Source: an uncultured Prevotellaceae bacterium (GTDB taxonomy: Bacteria > Bacteroidota > Bacteroidia > Bacteroidales > Bacteroidaceae). From it: a stretch of 64,000 nt of DNA. The stretch is from the NCBI GenBank assembly GCA_937898415.1, contig CALDLA010000069.1, positions 1 through 64,000 on the forward strand. Direction: 5' to 3'. A program made the translations under genes and the position numbers. The notes under the pieces were generated by a model. It searched no databases, was not told the DNA's origin, and saw nothing but the letters and a program-made list of their open reading frames with translations. Shown here piece by piece: positions 28,251 to 38,341 of the stretch. Every line of letters starts with the position of its first letter. Position 1 is the first letter of the stretch.

Positions 28251-31200
28251 ATGAAAAAAAGACTAACATTGTTTTTGGCAAGTCTTTTCCTGTTCATGGG
28301 CGAAGCACTTGCACAGACACAGGTCAATGGAACCGTGCTCTCACAGGAAGACGGCGAACCGGTTATCGGTGCAGCTATCCGAATTGTGGGCAAGCAGGTC
28401 GGTATGTTGACCGATGCTAACGGTCGTTTTTCGCTGACCATGCCAAGTGGCTCTACGCAGATTACGGTATCGTATGTAGGCTATGAGACACAGACGCTGC
28501 AAGCCAAGAACGGTATGCGCGTGTTCCTGAAACCCGACTCCAAGATGGTGGACGAGGTGATTGTGGTAGCCTATGGTACACAGAAAAAATCGGCCTTCAC
28601 CGGTTCGGCCACCCAAATTGATTCGAAGACCATTGAGACCCATGTCGCCACAAACGTGACACAATCCTTGGCAGGTACGACACCTGGTGTGCAGATTGTC
28701 CAGTCAAGTGGAGACCCTGCATCAAACGCTCCCACACTGCGTATCCGTGGTGTAGGCTCACTTTATGCTTCTAACACGCCGCTATATGTGGTTGATGGTG
28801 TACCTTACGACGGTTCTATCAACGCTATCAATCCGCAGGACGTGGAGTCGATGACAGTGCTGAAAGATGCCTCAGCATCGGCTATCTACGGTGCACGCGG
28901 TGCTAATGGTGTTGTGCTCATCACCACCAAGAAGGGTCGCAATCAGGATGCCGAAATACGTTTCGATGCAAAATGGGGTTCAAATTCGCGTCTGATACCT
29001 CAGTATGACGTCATCACCGACCCAGGGCAGTATTACGAACTGGCCTACAAGAAACTCTACAACTCACAGATTTACGCCGGCAAGTCGGCTGCCGAGGCCT
29101 ATGCCTTTGCCGATGCCAACCTCTTCAACGAGAAGAACGGCGGTTTAGGCTACCAAGTCTACACAGTGCCATCGGGTGAAAAGCTCATTGGTACCAACTT
29201 CAAACTCAACCCCAATGCCACGTTGGGCTACAGCGACGGCCAATACTACTATATGCCTGATGACTGGTACGACGAGACCTTCCACAACTCATTCCGCCAG
29301 GAGTACAACGCATCGTTCAGCGGCGTTACAGATCGTCTGAACTACTATGCCAGCGTGGGCTACCTGGACGACGGTGGTGTAGTGAACAACTCGGGCATGA
29401 AGCGTTATAGTGCCCGTCTGAATGTTGACTATCAAGTGAAGAAGTGGCTGAAGGTCGGTACCAATATGAGCTACGCGCATATAGACTCAGAGCAACCCTC
29501 CTATGGTTCTTCATGGGGTTCAAGCGGCAACGTGTTCTACATTGCCAACACGATAGCCCCCATCTATCCTCTTTATGTACGTAATGCGGATGGCAGCATC
29601 AAGCACGATGACAATGGTTTGACCGTTTATGATGCCAACCAGACCAACTTCAAGCGTCCGAATACAGTGGGTAATGCCATCCGTGACAACGAAATCAACA
29701 AACGTCAAGACTATCGCGACCACTATAACGGCAGATTCTCAGCCGTCATCACCCCGATTGAAGGTCTTTCACTGACAGCTAACCTGTCGGTATCGTCACG
29801 CAACCGCCGTTACAACGCCCTTTACAGTACTTTCGGTTCTGCTAGCAGCGTTGATGGTCAGGCATACGTCTTCAACCAACGTGTCTTTGCCGTTACCAAC
29901 CAGTATCTGGCTAACTACAAGACCAGTTTCCTCGACGACCAGCACCACATTGAAGTGTTGGCCGGTTACGAGCAATACAAACTGAAAATTCAAGAGCTGT
30001 CGGGCGAGAATGATCATCTGTATGACCCGACCATCGCTGAATTGGGTAATGCTGTGGGTACAGAAAACAAGGATCCACAGTCGAGCACCGACAATTACAT
30101 GACAGAAGGTTTTCTGGGTCGTCTGCTCTATGACTTCCAGGAGAAGTACTTCCTGAACGGTTCTATCCGTCGCGACGGCTCCAGCCGCTTTGCTCCCGGC
30201 CACCGGTGGGGAACCTTCGGTAGCGTTGGTGCTGCATGGGAAATCAAGAAGGAAAACTTCATGGAAAACGCAACGTGGCTTGATATGCTGAAATTCAAGG
30301 TAAGCTACGGTGTGCAAGGAAATGACAATATCCTCGACAACAACGGCAACGACCAATATTATCCCTACATCACCCAGTACAAACCTTCATGGAGTTCGTC
30401 AGCTGGCTACAGCCTACAGATGACATGGAAAGGCAACGAGGATCTGACTTGGGAAAGTTCGAAGTCGTTCAACATTGGCTTTGACTTCGCTATGCTGAAG
30501 AACCGCCTGTCTGGTAGCATCGAGTACTTCTCTCGTAAAACCAGCGATATGCTCTATTTCAAGGACGTTCCCCTGTCATCAGGTAACGTGACTGGCTTCG
30601 TCACTACCAATATCGGTTCGATGACCAATAAAGGTATTGAGTTGAACCTTCAGGGCGTAGCCTACAAGAACAAAGATATCGAGATTGACTTGAATTTCAA
30701 CCTGACACACGTGAAGAACGAGATAACTGAACTCGATCCCACTGTGGCTGAAGAAGGAATAAAGACCGGCTCTAGAATCATCAAGATCGGCGGTTCTATC
30801 TACGATGCTTATATGCGCCGCTATGCTGGTGTTGACCCCAAAACCGGCAAGGGTCTCTACTATTACAAGGAGTATGAGAAAAATGCGGACGGCACACCTA
30901 AACTTGACGCCAACGGTAAGAAGATCTACACTGGTCGCGACTTGACCACCGACGTCTTCTCAGAGGCTGACCAGTATGAGCTGGGCACCATTATGGCCGA
31001 CGTTTATGGTGGTTTCGGACTTACAGCACGTGCCTACGGTTTCGACTTGACCTCACAGTTCAGCTATCAGCTCGGCGGTAAGATTTACGACGCACAGTAC
31101 CAAGCCCTGATGCATACGCAGAATAACATCGGTAGTGCTTGGCACAAGGATGCCCTCAACGCTTGGTCGTTCACAAACCAAGGTAGCAATATTCCCCGTC

Positions 31201-31502
31201 TCGATGGTGACACGCAGGTGGGTCAGACATCTGTCGACCGATTCCTCGTCAGTTCAAACTATCTGAGTATCAATAATATTCAATTGGGCTACACCTTCCC
31301 AAAGAGACTTATCTCTCCGCTGACGCTGACTTCGCTACGCCTCTATGTTGCGGGTGAAAACCTGTATGTATGGGCAAAGCGTAAGGGTCTTGACCCCCGT
31401 TTCACCATGGCTGTGGGTGGATATTCCACTGGCCCAGGTATGAGTACGTCATCGTACTCTGCTATGCGTACCATCACGGCAGGTTTGACGGTAACATTCT
31501 AA
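28251..31502 (+). CDS. SusC/RagA-family TonB-dependent transporter of the protease-linked operon
   Basis: 1083 residues. A signal peptide (ends GEALAQ) is followed by the carboxypeptidase-regulatory-like domain (VNGTVLSQEDGEPVIGAAI, about 25-105), a TonB-box-like VDEVIVVAYGTQ, the plug (PLYVVDGVPYDG, VLKDASASAIYGARGANGV) and a beta-barrel ending TITAGLTVTF. It should import oligomers delivered by the SusD homologue downstream. The same operon ends in a lipoprotein and a C10 protease, which points to peptide rather than glycan cargo, as for RagAB of Porphyromonas. That substrate is inference. Confidence 0.95.
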   Translation: MKKRLTLFLASLFLFMGEALAQTQVNGTVLSQEDGEPVIGAAIRIVGKQVGMLTDANGRFSLTMPSGSTQITVSYVGYETQTLQAKNGMRVFLKPDSKMVDEVIVVAYGTQKKSAFTGSATQIDSKTIETHVATNVTQSLAGTTPGVQIVQSSGDPASNAPTLRIRGVGSLYASNTPLYVVDGVPYDGSINAINPQDVESMTVLKDASASAIYGARGANGVVLITTKKGRNQDAEIRFDAKWGSNSRLIPQYDVITDPGQYYELAYKKLYNSQIYAGKSAAEAYAFADANLFNEKNGGLGYQVYTVPSGEKLIGTNFKLNPNATLGYSDGQYYYMPDDWYDETFHNSFRQEYNASFSGVTDRLNYYASVGYLDDGGVVNNSGMKRYSARLNVDYQVKKWLKVGTNMSYAHIDSEQPSYGSSWGSSGNVFYIANTIAPIYPLYVRNADGSIKHDDNGLTVYDANQTNFKRPNTVGNAIRDNEINKRQDYRDHYNGRFSAVITPIEGLSLTANLSVSSRNRRYNALYSTFGSASSVDGQAYVFNQRVFAVTNQYLANYKTSFLDDQHHIEVLAGYEQYKLKIQELSGENDHLYDPTIAELGNAVGTENKDPQSSTDNYMTEGFLGRLLYDFQEKYFLNGSIRRDGSSRFAPGHRWGTFGSVGAAWEIKKENFMENATWLDMLKFKVSYGVQGNDNILDNNGNDQYYPYITQYKPSWSSSAGYSLQMTWKGNEDLTWESSKSFNIGFDFAMLKNRLSGSIEYFSRKTSDMLYFKDVPLSSGNVTGFVTTNIGSMTNKGIELNLQGVAYKNKDIEIDLNFNLTHVKNEITELDPTVAEEGIKTGSRIIKIGGSIYDAYMRRYAGVDPKTGKGLYYYKEYEKNADGTPKLDANGKKIYTGRDLTTDVFSEADQYELGTIMADVYGGFGLTARAYGFDLTSQFSYQLGGKIYDAQYQALMHTQNNIGSAWHKDALNAWSFTNQGSNIPRLDGDTQVGQTSVDRFLVSSNYLSINNIQLGYTFPKRLISPLTLTSLRLYVAGENLYVWAKRKGLDPRFTMAVGGYSTGPGMSTSSYSAMRTITAGLTVTF

Positions 31503-31532
31503 TCAAGTAGAAACGTAAAAAAGATAGAAATC

Positions 31533-33158
31533 ATGAAACTATACAAATTATCATTCATTGCAATAGCTGGCCTGACGACACTTGTCTCTTGTAACGATAT
31601 CGACGAGATGGAACCAGCCAGCAGCTACCTGACAGAAGATCAGGTAAGGCAGTCCAAGGAGTTGATTCCTGGACGCGCGGAGGCTTCGTTCTCGTCCATG
31701 TTCAACATGATGGGACTGCCCAATGGCGTCTTCAACCGTGCCAGCTACCGTGCAGATGATTTCGGATTCATCATGTCGGCCATTTCATGCGATGCCGAAG
31801 GTCCTGACTATTTGTACGATGACAGCGGCTACAACTGGTTCTCTGTATGCGGTGAATACTCTTCACGTAACGCCAACTATGCTAACCCGTACATTCGCTA
31901 CGCTACGCCATACAACCAGATAAAGATGGCCAACGACATCATCAGGGAAAACAAGGAGGCCACCGACAGCGTAGGCAAGAATATGCTGGCGCAGGCTCAT
32001 GCCATCCGTGCCTTCGACTACCTCTCATTGATACAGTACTTCCAGTTTAACTATCAGATTGCCAAAGACAAACCCGGTGTGCCCATCGTGACCGATGAGA
32101 CCCCCGACGATCAGCTGACCGACAATCCCCGTGCCAGTGTCGAGGAGGTGTACAAACTCATTTTGGATGACCTGAACTTTGCCATTGCCAATCTGGACAA
32201 CAAGCGCAGCAACAAGACTCGCGTCAACCAGCAGGTTGCCTATGGTCTGCGTGCCCGTGTCAACCTCATTATGGGTAAATGGGCCGATGCCGCCGCCGAT
32301 GCCGACAAGGCTATGGAGGGCTATACGCCCGCCGAGATTACCGGTCCTGCCTTCGTCAGCATCGAGGAGCCTAACTGGATTTGGGGTATCGAGATTACAC
32401 AAAACATTGCTATGATAGGTTCTTACGCCACTTGTGGCTCATGGCTCAGTTCGTTCAGCGCTGACAGCTACACTGCCGGTGCAGGTTGCTATGCCATGAT
32501 TAACACCCTGTTGTGGAATAAGATTCCTGAGACCGACGTCCGTAAGGGCTGGTGGGTTAACGAAGACCTGCACTCGCCGCTGCTGGCCAACGAGAGTTGG
32601 GGAAGCGCTCAGGGCGATGCCATTGCCACATTGGAGATTGACGACGTCAAGATGGCTTTCACCCCATATACCAATGTGAAGTTCGGTATGAAGGATGGTA
32701 TCGGTTCATCCAACAATATCAATGACTATCCCCTGATGCGTGTCGAGGAAATGATTCTCATCAAGGCCGAAGGCCTGGCTAAGAGCGGCCAGGAGGCTCA
32801 GGCTCGCACCATCCTTGAGAACTTTGTAAAGACCTACCGTGACCCCGCCTACTCATCGACGGCCGGTGGTCGCACACTGGCAGACGAGATTTGGTATCAG
32901 CGACGTGTTGAGTTGTGGGGTGAAGGCTTCGCCATGAGCGACATCATGCGTCTGCAGAAGCCGCTGGTTCGTTTCCACGACGACAAATGCAACCAGCCCA
33001 CAGCCTTCCGTTTCAATATGCCCGCCGATGACGCTTGGCTGCTGATGCGCTTCTGTGACAGCGAGACCAACACCAATGCCGGTATTATTGACAACAGCGG
33101 CAGCCAGCAGCCCGAACAGGACCAGTATCCTAACCTTCGCGACGGTGTGACCGACTAA
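31533..33158 (+). CDS. SusD/RagB-family surface lipoprotein of the protease-linked operon
   Basis: 541 residues. The lipoprotein signal ends TLVSCNDIDEM. SusD-like helical TPR core (AQAHAIRAFDYLSLIQYFQF, YGLRARVNLIMGKWADAAADA) and the C-terminal hallmark MRVEEMILIKAEGLAKSG, then WYQRRVELWGEGFAMSDIMRL. It should cap the SusC barrel encoded 30 bp upstream. Confidence 0.95.
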   Translation: MKLYKLSFIAIAGLTTLVSCNDIDEMEPASSYLTEDQVRQSKELIPGRAEASFSSMFNMMGLPNGVFNRASYRADDFGFIMSAISCDAEGPDYLYDDSGYNWFSVCGEYSSRNANYANPYIRYATPYNQIKMANDIIRENKEATDSVGKNMLAQAHAIRAFDYLSLIQYFQFNYQIAKDKPGVPIVTDETPDDQLTDNPRASVEEVYKLILDDLNFAIANLDNKRSNKTRVNQQVAYGLRARVNLIMGKWADAAADADKAMEGYTPAEITGPAFVSIEEPNWIWGIEITQNIAMIGSYATCGSWLSSFSADSYTAGAGCYAMINTLLWNKIPETDVRKGWWVNEDLHSPLLANESWGSAQGDAIATLEIDDVKMAFTPYTNVKFGMKDGIGSSNNINDYPLMRVEEMILIKAEGLAKSGQEAQARTILENFVKTYRDPAYSSTAGGRTLADEIWYQRRVELWGEGFAMSDIMRLQKPLVRFHDDKCNQPTAFRFNMPADDAWLLMRFCDSETNTNAGIIDNSGSQQPEQDQYPNLRDGVTD

Positions 33159-33189
33159 TTAGTAATCAACAAACAAAGACATCAAGATT

Positions 33190-33990
33190 ATGAAACTTAA
33201 TAAATTATTCCTAATGACAGGCTTGGCCGTCATGAGTCTGATGGCAGCCTCGTGCAGCGATGACGATGACTGGTCGGCTGGCGCACCTACTAATGCCCAA
33301 GGGCTGAACGTCTATATTGCTTCATCAAATAGTATCGCTCTGCCTGTAGACGGCAACACCTTTGAGGTGACCTATGCGCGCAACACCAAGAGCGGAACAC
33401 TGACCATCCCTGTGAACTTCCAGACCGCTACGCCGGAAATCTTCACCAGCGTGCCCTCTGAGGTGACGTTTGCCGAGGGCGACTCAGTGGCTACCATCAC
33501 CATTACCTGCAGCAACGACATGGAGATGTTCGAAACCTACTTGGCAACAATTGCCGTTGACGAAAAGTATACTACGCAGTATGCCGATACGACTATCAAC
33601 ATTCCACGTGCTGAACTGAAAGTGGTCAAGGAAGACTATAAGCCCTATAAGACGGGAACTTACTACTCACAGTTTAATGAGGCAGAAGTTCATGGCAGTA
33701 TTCTTGAATACTCAGAAATCAAAAAGTTCTACCGCATTAAGATTGATGACGAAATGATGGCTCATACCTTCACGTTCACCGTTGACGACGATGGCAAAAT
33801 CACCATCAACGAGCAGAAACTCTATCAAGGATGGGATTACCAGGATTATGGTTCTGTCTATGCAAAGCCGTCTGCCTCTAAACCATCTCTTTACGATCCT
33901 GAAGATAATACCTATTATTTCGGATTTAACTACTTTGTATCGGCTGGTTCTTTCGACGGCGACTATTATGACTATTTTGTAGTTGAATAA
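33190..33990 (+). CDS. Surface lipoprotein with Calx-beta/BACON-like beta domain
   Basis: 266 residues. The lipoprotein signal ends MAASCSDDDDWS. Residues about 40-140 form an Ig-like or Calx-beta-type repeat (TLTIPVNFQTATPEIFTSVP, FAEGDSVATITITC). The rest is beta-rich without a named domain. It is third in the SusC/D operon, where glycan loci often carry a surface glycan-binding protein; here it may bind proteinaceous substrate. Its TAA shares a base with the ATG of the protease gene (TAATG), suggesting translational coupling. Confidence 0.8.
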   Translation: MKLNKLFLMTGLAVMSLMAASCSDDDDWSAGAPTNAQGLNVYIASSNSIALPVDGNTFEVTYARNTKSGTLTIPVNFQTATPEIFTSVPSEVTFAEGDSVATITITCSNDMEMFETYLATIAVDEKYTTQYADTTINIPRAELKVVKEDYKPYKTGTYYSQFNEAEVHGSILEYSEIKKFYRIKIDDEMMAHTFTFTVDDDGKITINEQKLYQGWDYQDYGSVYAKPSASKPSLYDPEDNTYYFGFNYFVSAGSFDGDYYDYFVVE

Positions 33991-35684
33991 TGAGACGCCT
34001 ATTCACATTATCAATATTAGTGGCTATCCTGGGGATAGCCACTAATGCTTCTGAGCGTAAAGATACTGAGATGCTGGCCATTGCACGCTACCATTTGACA
34101 GGAGCTGTCAATGGCAGCCGCAGCGTTGCCGCTCAGAACGTCAGACTACTCATGAAAGACAAAGCACTGTCAGTATATGGCGTCGATGGAAGTTTTGTCG
34201 TTGTCAGCCGCGATGACCGTTTCCCGGCAGTCATCGGCTATTCAGCTACCGCGCTGGACGACATGAGCGACTTGCCACCGGCCTTCAGTTGGTGGCTAAA
34301 GGAGGTGAGCCAATCTATGGCGCGCCAAATAGACTGTGGCAACTGGAGCATCCCACTACAGACTGTCGATGTCGTTCCGCCTATGCTTACTACCCAATGG
34401 AGCCAAAAAGAGCCCTATAACCTGTTGTGTCCGAAATTAGCAACGCAACGCTGTCCGACAGGATGTGTGGCCACGGCCGCAGCACAGATTATGAAGTACT
34501 TCAATTATCCGGCTCAAGGCCGCGGATATGCTTCATATACGAAAATTGGTCGTAAGGTGGATACTGAAATTAATAGTGTGTATGACTGGGACAATATGAA
34601 GAACTTTTATGCTGAGACTCAGAAAACACTGACCGATGCCAACAGGGCTGTGGCCACACTGATGTTTGACGCAGGAGCTTCTGCTAACATGGAATACACA
34701 CTGAATTATGGTACGACGTCGCTGATAAAATGCGCCAAAGGATTAGGCGACAACTTCCAATATGATTCATTGGCACTGCGCCTGCTTTTCCGGGACTTTT
34801 TTACTGAGACAGAATGGAACAACATCGTGGTGGACGAACTGGCAAATGAGCACCGACCCATACTCTATTCAGGCAATCCCAAGGACGGTTCAACTGGTCA
34901 TGCCTTCGTGCTTGACGGTATTGACACTGATGGCAAATTCCACGTCAACTGGGGATGGGCTGGCAAATGTGATGGCTATTTCAGCCTGAATTTGTTAAGA
35001 CCCGGATCAGGTGCTGAACAGGAGGGAAATTTCAGCTATGGCAATCATATGCTGATAGGCTTCACGCCCAGAGAGACACCTGCTGAAGGTGCCGTTGAGA
35101 AGTCATTCTGGGGTGCTGACACCGAATGTAAATTGTCTATTGACGCGACGGACTCGCTGGTTATCACGGCCAGCAATATTTACAACTTAGACTATCGCTA
35201 TTTCTTCGGAAAGATTATGGTGACAATGGACAACGTCAACGGCTCAGAAGAGGATAGTAATACCATACTCCTATACGATTCAGAAATGGAGGACGAAGAA
35301 GGAAATGAATATGGTCCGGTACCTTTCGCATACGGCTTCTCGTTCATAGAGAATGAAGAAGACGAATCTGGTAACGAAGCTATTGTCTGGTTGAAAGAAG
35401 AGGAAATAAAGACTGGCACTTATGTGCTAACATTGGTTTCACAAGCACTAAACGAACCCGAGCCCACGCCTATTCATGCCCTTGGCGGTGCTATCTGTCA
35501 ATACACACTGACGAAAGGTGATGACGGCTCGTTAACTCTGGTTGAAGGTGTTCCCACGGCCATTGCAGACATCAACGCTACGCGACAGAAGGCCGACAAT
35601 AACATTTACAATTTGAATGGGCAGAAGGTCAACTGTCCCGGCAGAGGCATCTATATCAAGAATGGCAAGAAAGTAAAACTATAA
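33990..35684 (+). CDS. Secreted C10-family (streptopain-like) cysteine protease
   Basis: 564 residues. A signal peptide (ends LGIATNA) is followed by the C10 propeptide at about 30-125 (SFVVVSRDDRFPAVIGYS). The catalytic domain has Cys159 in CPTGCVATAAAQIMKYF and His304 in GHAFVLDGID, with the NWGW motif (HVNWGWAGKCDGYF) closing the site. A C-terminal beta region ends in IYNLNGQKV, then GIYIKNGKKVKL, the sorting-like tail. C10 enzymes are zymogens related to SpeB and interpain A. Coupling to a SusC/D pair suggests that it generates peptides for import. A hairpin follows the gene. Confidence 0.94.
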   Translation: MRRLFTLSILVAILGIATNASERKDTEMLAIARYHLTGAVNGSRSVAAQNVRLLMKDKALSVYGVDGSFVVVSRDDRFPAVIGYSATALDDMSDLPPAFSWWLKEVSQSMARQIDCGNWSIPLQTVDVVPPMLTTQWSQKEPYNLLCPKLATQRCPTGCVATAAAQIMKYFNYPAQGRGYASYTKIGRKVDTEINSVYDWDNMKNFYAETQKTLTDANRAVATLMFDAGASANMEYTLNYGTTSLIKCAKGLGDNFQYDSLALRLLFRDFFTETEWNNIVVDELANEHRPILYSGNPKDGSTGHAFVLDGIDTDGKFHVNWGWAGKCDGYFSLNLLRPGSGAEQEGNFSYGNHMLIGFTPRETPAEGAVEKSFWGADTECKLSIDATDSLVITASNIYNLDYRYFFGKIMVTMDNVNGSEEDSNTILLYDSEMEDEEGNEYGPVPFAYGFSFIENEEDESGNEAIVWLKEEEIKTGTYVLTLVSQALNEPEPTPIHALGGAICQYTLTKGDDGSLTLVEGVPTAIADINATRQKADNNIYNLNGQKVNCPGRGIYIKNGKKVKL

Positions 35685-35707
35685 TCTGTGCGTACCTCTT
35701 CATTGCA

Positions 35708-35742
35708 GAAATTCCGTTACGAGATTCCCGTAACGGAATTTC
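35708..35742. terminator. Perfect hairpin between convergent protease genes
   Basis: A 14-bp perfect stem (35708-35721 with 35729-35742) has a 7-base loop. No long T-run follows on either side, so it is a candidate transcript end or stabilising hairpin for the C10 operon. Confidence 0.55.
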
Positions 35743-35793
35743 CGTTATTGAGAGACCTGTAAAACCAAGCGTTTGTTCTGAAAAAAAGGAAAA

Positions 35794-37458
35794 CTATTTT
35801 CTGATAATGATTGGCGGGGCGGGACGCCACTGCTGCCACGGTGCCTTCAGACCACGCGTCAAAGAATATTGCCAACGGGTGGGTTTGTGCTGTTCGTCGA
35901 AGGCGGCGAACTCGTCGAAGGTGGAGGAGGGACGTTCCTCACCCATTGACATGATGCGGTCGAAGATGACTTTCCGGCTGGGCGCATTGAAGGGACTGTC
36001 GTTATTACGCATCATGCTGTTCTCAGTGGGACGGTAGACGTCCAAGACATAGGTATATGCACCCTCGTAGAGTCCGATCTTCTCTGAAGTGAAATGGTCG
36101 TCGCCGATAAACGGACTCCACAGCACGCGTTCGGCATCTTCCTCCGTATCGACATTCAGCATCCACCCGAGGCGGTGGAGTTCTTGCAAACGGCTGACTT
36201 CACGGGAGCCGGGAGCACCCTTGGCCTCATAGCCATACTCATCAGCCAACTTGGCAAAACCGTGGCCGACGGCCTCATGAATCAGGACCAGACGGAAATT
36301 CTCGTCGTCAAGACCGTCCATCAGCGTACAGAGCGAGATGGCATACTGGCGGGGACTGCCCGTCTGCTTGTTGAGGAGCAGGGCGGTCACGCCATTGTGG
36401 CTGTGGCTGTTGACGATGACGATGGCCAGCGAGCGTTCCAGGTCAATACTGTCAACCTTGCCCACATAGGCGGCAACTTTGTCTTCGTCGAAGTCAATCT
36501 CCGTGGAAGTATGGCTGGGGACGGTACTGAACACCGTGGAGCGACCATCACCCACACCGCTGTTCTTGGAGACGGCGGTGACGGCATAGACATCGAAATA
36601 GTCGCGGAGAGAGTATATAGGCTCTTCGCTGAACAGGTGTTCCATAGAGCGAACCATCGTGCGGTAATAGGTACTGTCGGCCACGTCGCGGTCAGTAAAG
36701 CCGTCGCCCATCAGGACAAAGGGAATGCCCTGACCCATGGACGACCGCTGGAGGCGGATGACGGTGCCGTCGGCTGTAAAATCGGTTGACTCATAGTCGC
36801 TGATGACGCCAGTCTGCGACACGTATGCGGTGTCAAGTCCCATCCAGTTGCCGTCGTCCGAAGGCATGGCCAGGATGAAAAGGGCCACGCGGCTGTCGGC
36901 TGACTGGTTGGGCGAGACGATAATCGGGTGTGTCGAGCCCTCCTGTTCGGCACGAGTCACTGAGCGCGACTCGTCCTGCCATTGAATCCAGTCGAGTCGC
37001 GAATACATAATCTGCAGGTCGTCGCTCTTCGTCAGGTTGGTCTTGAAACTCAGCGACAGCGTGCCACCCTTGGAGTCAACGGTGTACTCTTTCTGGTTGA
37101 AGAGCGCGTACTTGCCGCTCTGGACAAGGGTCACATTGCGGTGGGAGCCGTCAGAGTTGATGATGAGCGACGTGGAGCGGTTGCTCCGAGTACGGTTGGT
37201 TGCGGCGGTGGTGAGGGTGATGGTATGTTTGCCTGCCCCACCCTTGCGTGGTGAGAACGTCACCCAGCCGGCCCCGCAGGTAGCCGTCCAGTCTGCCTTC
37301 GTCTCAATAGTCAGTGTTTTTGTCTGGTTAGCAACAGGATACAGTTCCACCACACTCCCGGAATGGAGTTTGATGGAACTGTCACTGCCGTCCTCCTCGC
37401 AGCCTGCCAACAGGAGCAGGAGTGACGACAAGAATAAGATATGCCTGAGATATCTCAC
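35794..37458 (-). CDS. M64-family metallopeptidase lipoprotein with BACON domain
   Basis: 554 residues. The lipoprotein signal ends LLLAGCEEDG. A BACON-type Ig domain at about 30-115 (TLTIETKADWTATCGAGWVTFSP) and a second beta domain to about 215 precede the peptidase. The zinc site is HEAVGHGF at residues 394-401, followed by LADEYG as in IgA peptidase M64. Similar Bacteroides proteins are surface or periplasmic proteases of unknown substrate. It begins 3 bp after the coiled-coil lipoprotein gene, in the same operon. Confidence 0.9.
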   Translation of the reverse strand: MRYLRHILFLSSLLLLLAGCEEDGSDSSIKLHSGSVVELYPVANQTKTLTIETKADWTATCGAGWVTFSPRKGGAGKHTITLTTAATNRTRSNRSTSLIINSDGSHRNVTLVQSGKYALFNQKEYTVDSKGGTLSLSFKTNLTKSDDLQIMYSRLDWIQWQDESRSVTRAEQEGSTHPIIVSPNQSADSRVALFILAMPSDDGNWMGLDTAYVSQTGVISDYESTDFTADGTVIRLQRSSMGQGIPFVLMGDGFTDRDVADSTYYRTMVRSMEHLFSEEPIYSLRDYFDVYAVTAVSKNSGVGDGRSTVFSTVPSHTSTEIDFDEDKVAAYVGKVDSIDLERSLAIVIVNSHSHNGVTALLLNKQTGSPRQYAISLCTLMDGLDDENFRLVLIHEAVGHGFAKLADEYGYEAKGAPGSREVSRLQELHRLGWMLNVDTEEDAERVLWSPFIGDDHFTSEKIGLYEGAYTYVLDVYRPTENSMMRNNDSPFNAPSRKVIFDRIMSMGEERPSSTFDEFAAFDEQHKPTRWQYSLTRGLKAPWQQWRPAPPIIIRK

Positions 37459-37461
37459 TTA

Positions 37462-38310
37462 TTACTTCACAAGTACAACAAGGTACTTACTCGTCGACCA
37501 GAAGGTCTGGGGGTCGGTAATGCGAAGCACGAACTGCTTGTTGGCATCACGCTGCAGGGTGTATGAGCTTGCCGGATGCGACGTCAGCAGCTTGGCCGAT
37601 GTGCTGTAGAGCTTAATCTCCTTGTCGACGCGGATGTCAATCTTTGTGAAGTACTCCTTGTTGAAGCTCGACTGCAGCACCTTGCCGTCAACCAGAATCT
37701 GCTGTTCCTTCAGTTCGTTCTTCGTGCCAAACACGAACCAGGCCGTGTGCAACTGCTTGTCCTGCTGCAGGATGGTCTCGGCACGCTGGTTGGTCTCTGT
37801 CGTCAGTTCCTGCACGTCGCTGTTCAGGTTGGCCACCTTCTCGTCCAAGTCCATAATCTGGATTTCCTTCTCGTCTAACTGGCCACGCAACGACTGCAGT
37901 TGCTGCTCCTTCTCCTCCATCTGCTGCGTCATTGTGTCCAACAGCTTACGCAGGGCGTCGCTCTTGACACTGCTCTCGCGCAACTGCTGCTTCAGCTTGT
38001 TGATGAGCTCCTTGTTCTGCTTCATCGTCGACTGGATGAACTGGATGTTCTCACGGATGCGTTGCTTCGAGCTGGCACCCTCACCCTGCTGGGCTACGGC
38101 CACACGGTTCTCAGCCTCGGAAATCTGACGGAAACCTTCCTCAATCTCCTGGAACGTGCTCATCATGTCGTTAATCTCATTGTCCTTCTGGTTGACAATC
38201 TGCTTCAGGGAGTCAATACTCTGGGCGGCAGCAAGCTCTGCCTTTGAAGGTCCCTGGTTACAACTAGCAATAGCCAGCATGCAAACTCCAAAAATCAATA
38301 ATTTCTTCAT
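37462..38310 (-). CDS. Coiled-coil lipoprotein
   Basis: 282 residues. The lipoprotein signal ends AIASCNQGPSKAEL. Residues about 25-185 are an almost continuous coiled coil (heptads such as LDTMTQQMEEKEQQLQSLRG). A small beta C-terminal domain follows (FGTKNELKEQQILVDGKVLQ, then ITDPQTFWSTSKYLVVL). It may be a periplasmic spacer or envelope scaffold. It lies between rsmI and the M64 peptidase with short gaps. Confidence 0.85.
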   Translation of the reverse strand: MKKLLIFGVCMLAIASCNQGPSKAELAAAQSIDSLKQIVNQKDNEINDMMSTFQEIEEGFRQISEAENRVAVAQQGEGASSKQRIRENIQFIQSTMKQNKELINKLKQQLRESSVKSDALRKLLDTMTQQMEEKEQQLQSLRGQLDEKEIQIMDLDEKVANLNSDVQELTTETNQRAETILQQDKQLHTAWFVFGTKNELKEQQILVDGKVLQSSFNKEYFTKIDIRVDKEIKLYSTSAKLLTSHPASSYTLQRDANKQFVLRITDPQTFWSTSKYLVVLVK

Positions 38311-38341
38311 AATCCTTAGTATTTTAATAATTCTTCAATTT

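Noticed and set aside
35708..35742. Riboswitch or structured RNA after the C10 protease
   Set aside because: Only a single simple hairpin is visible, between convergent genes; a transcript end is the better reading.
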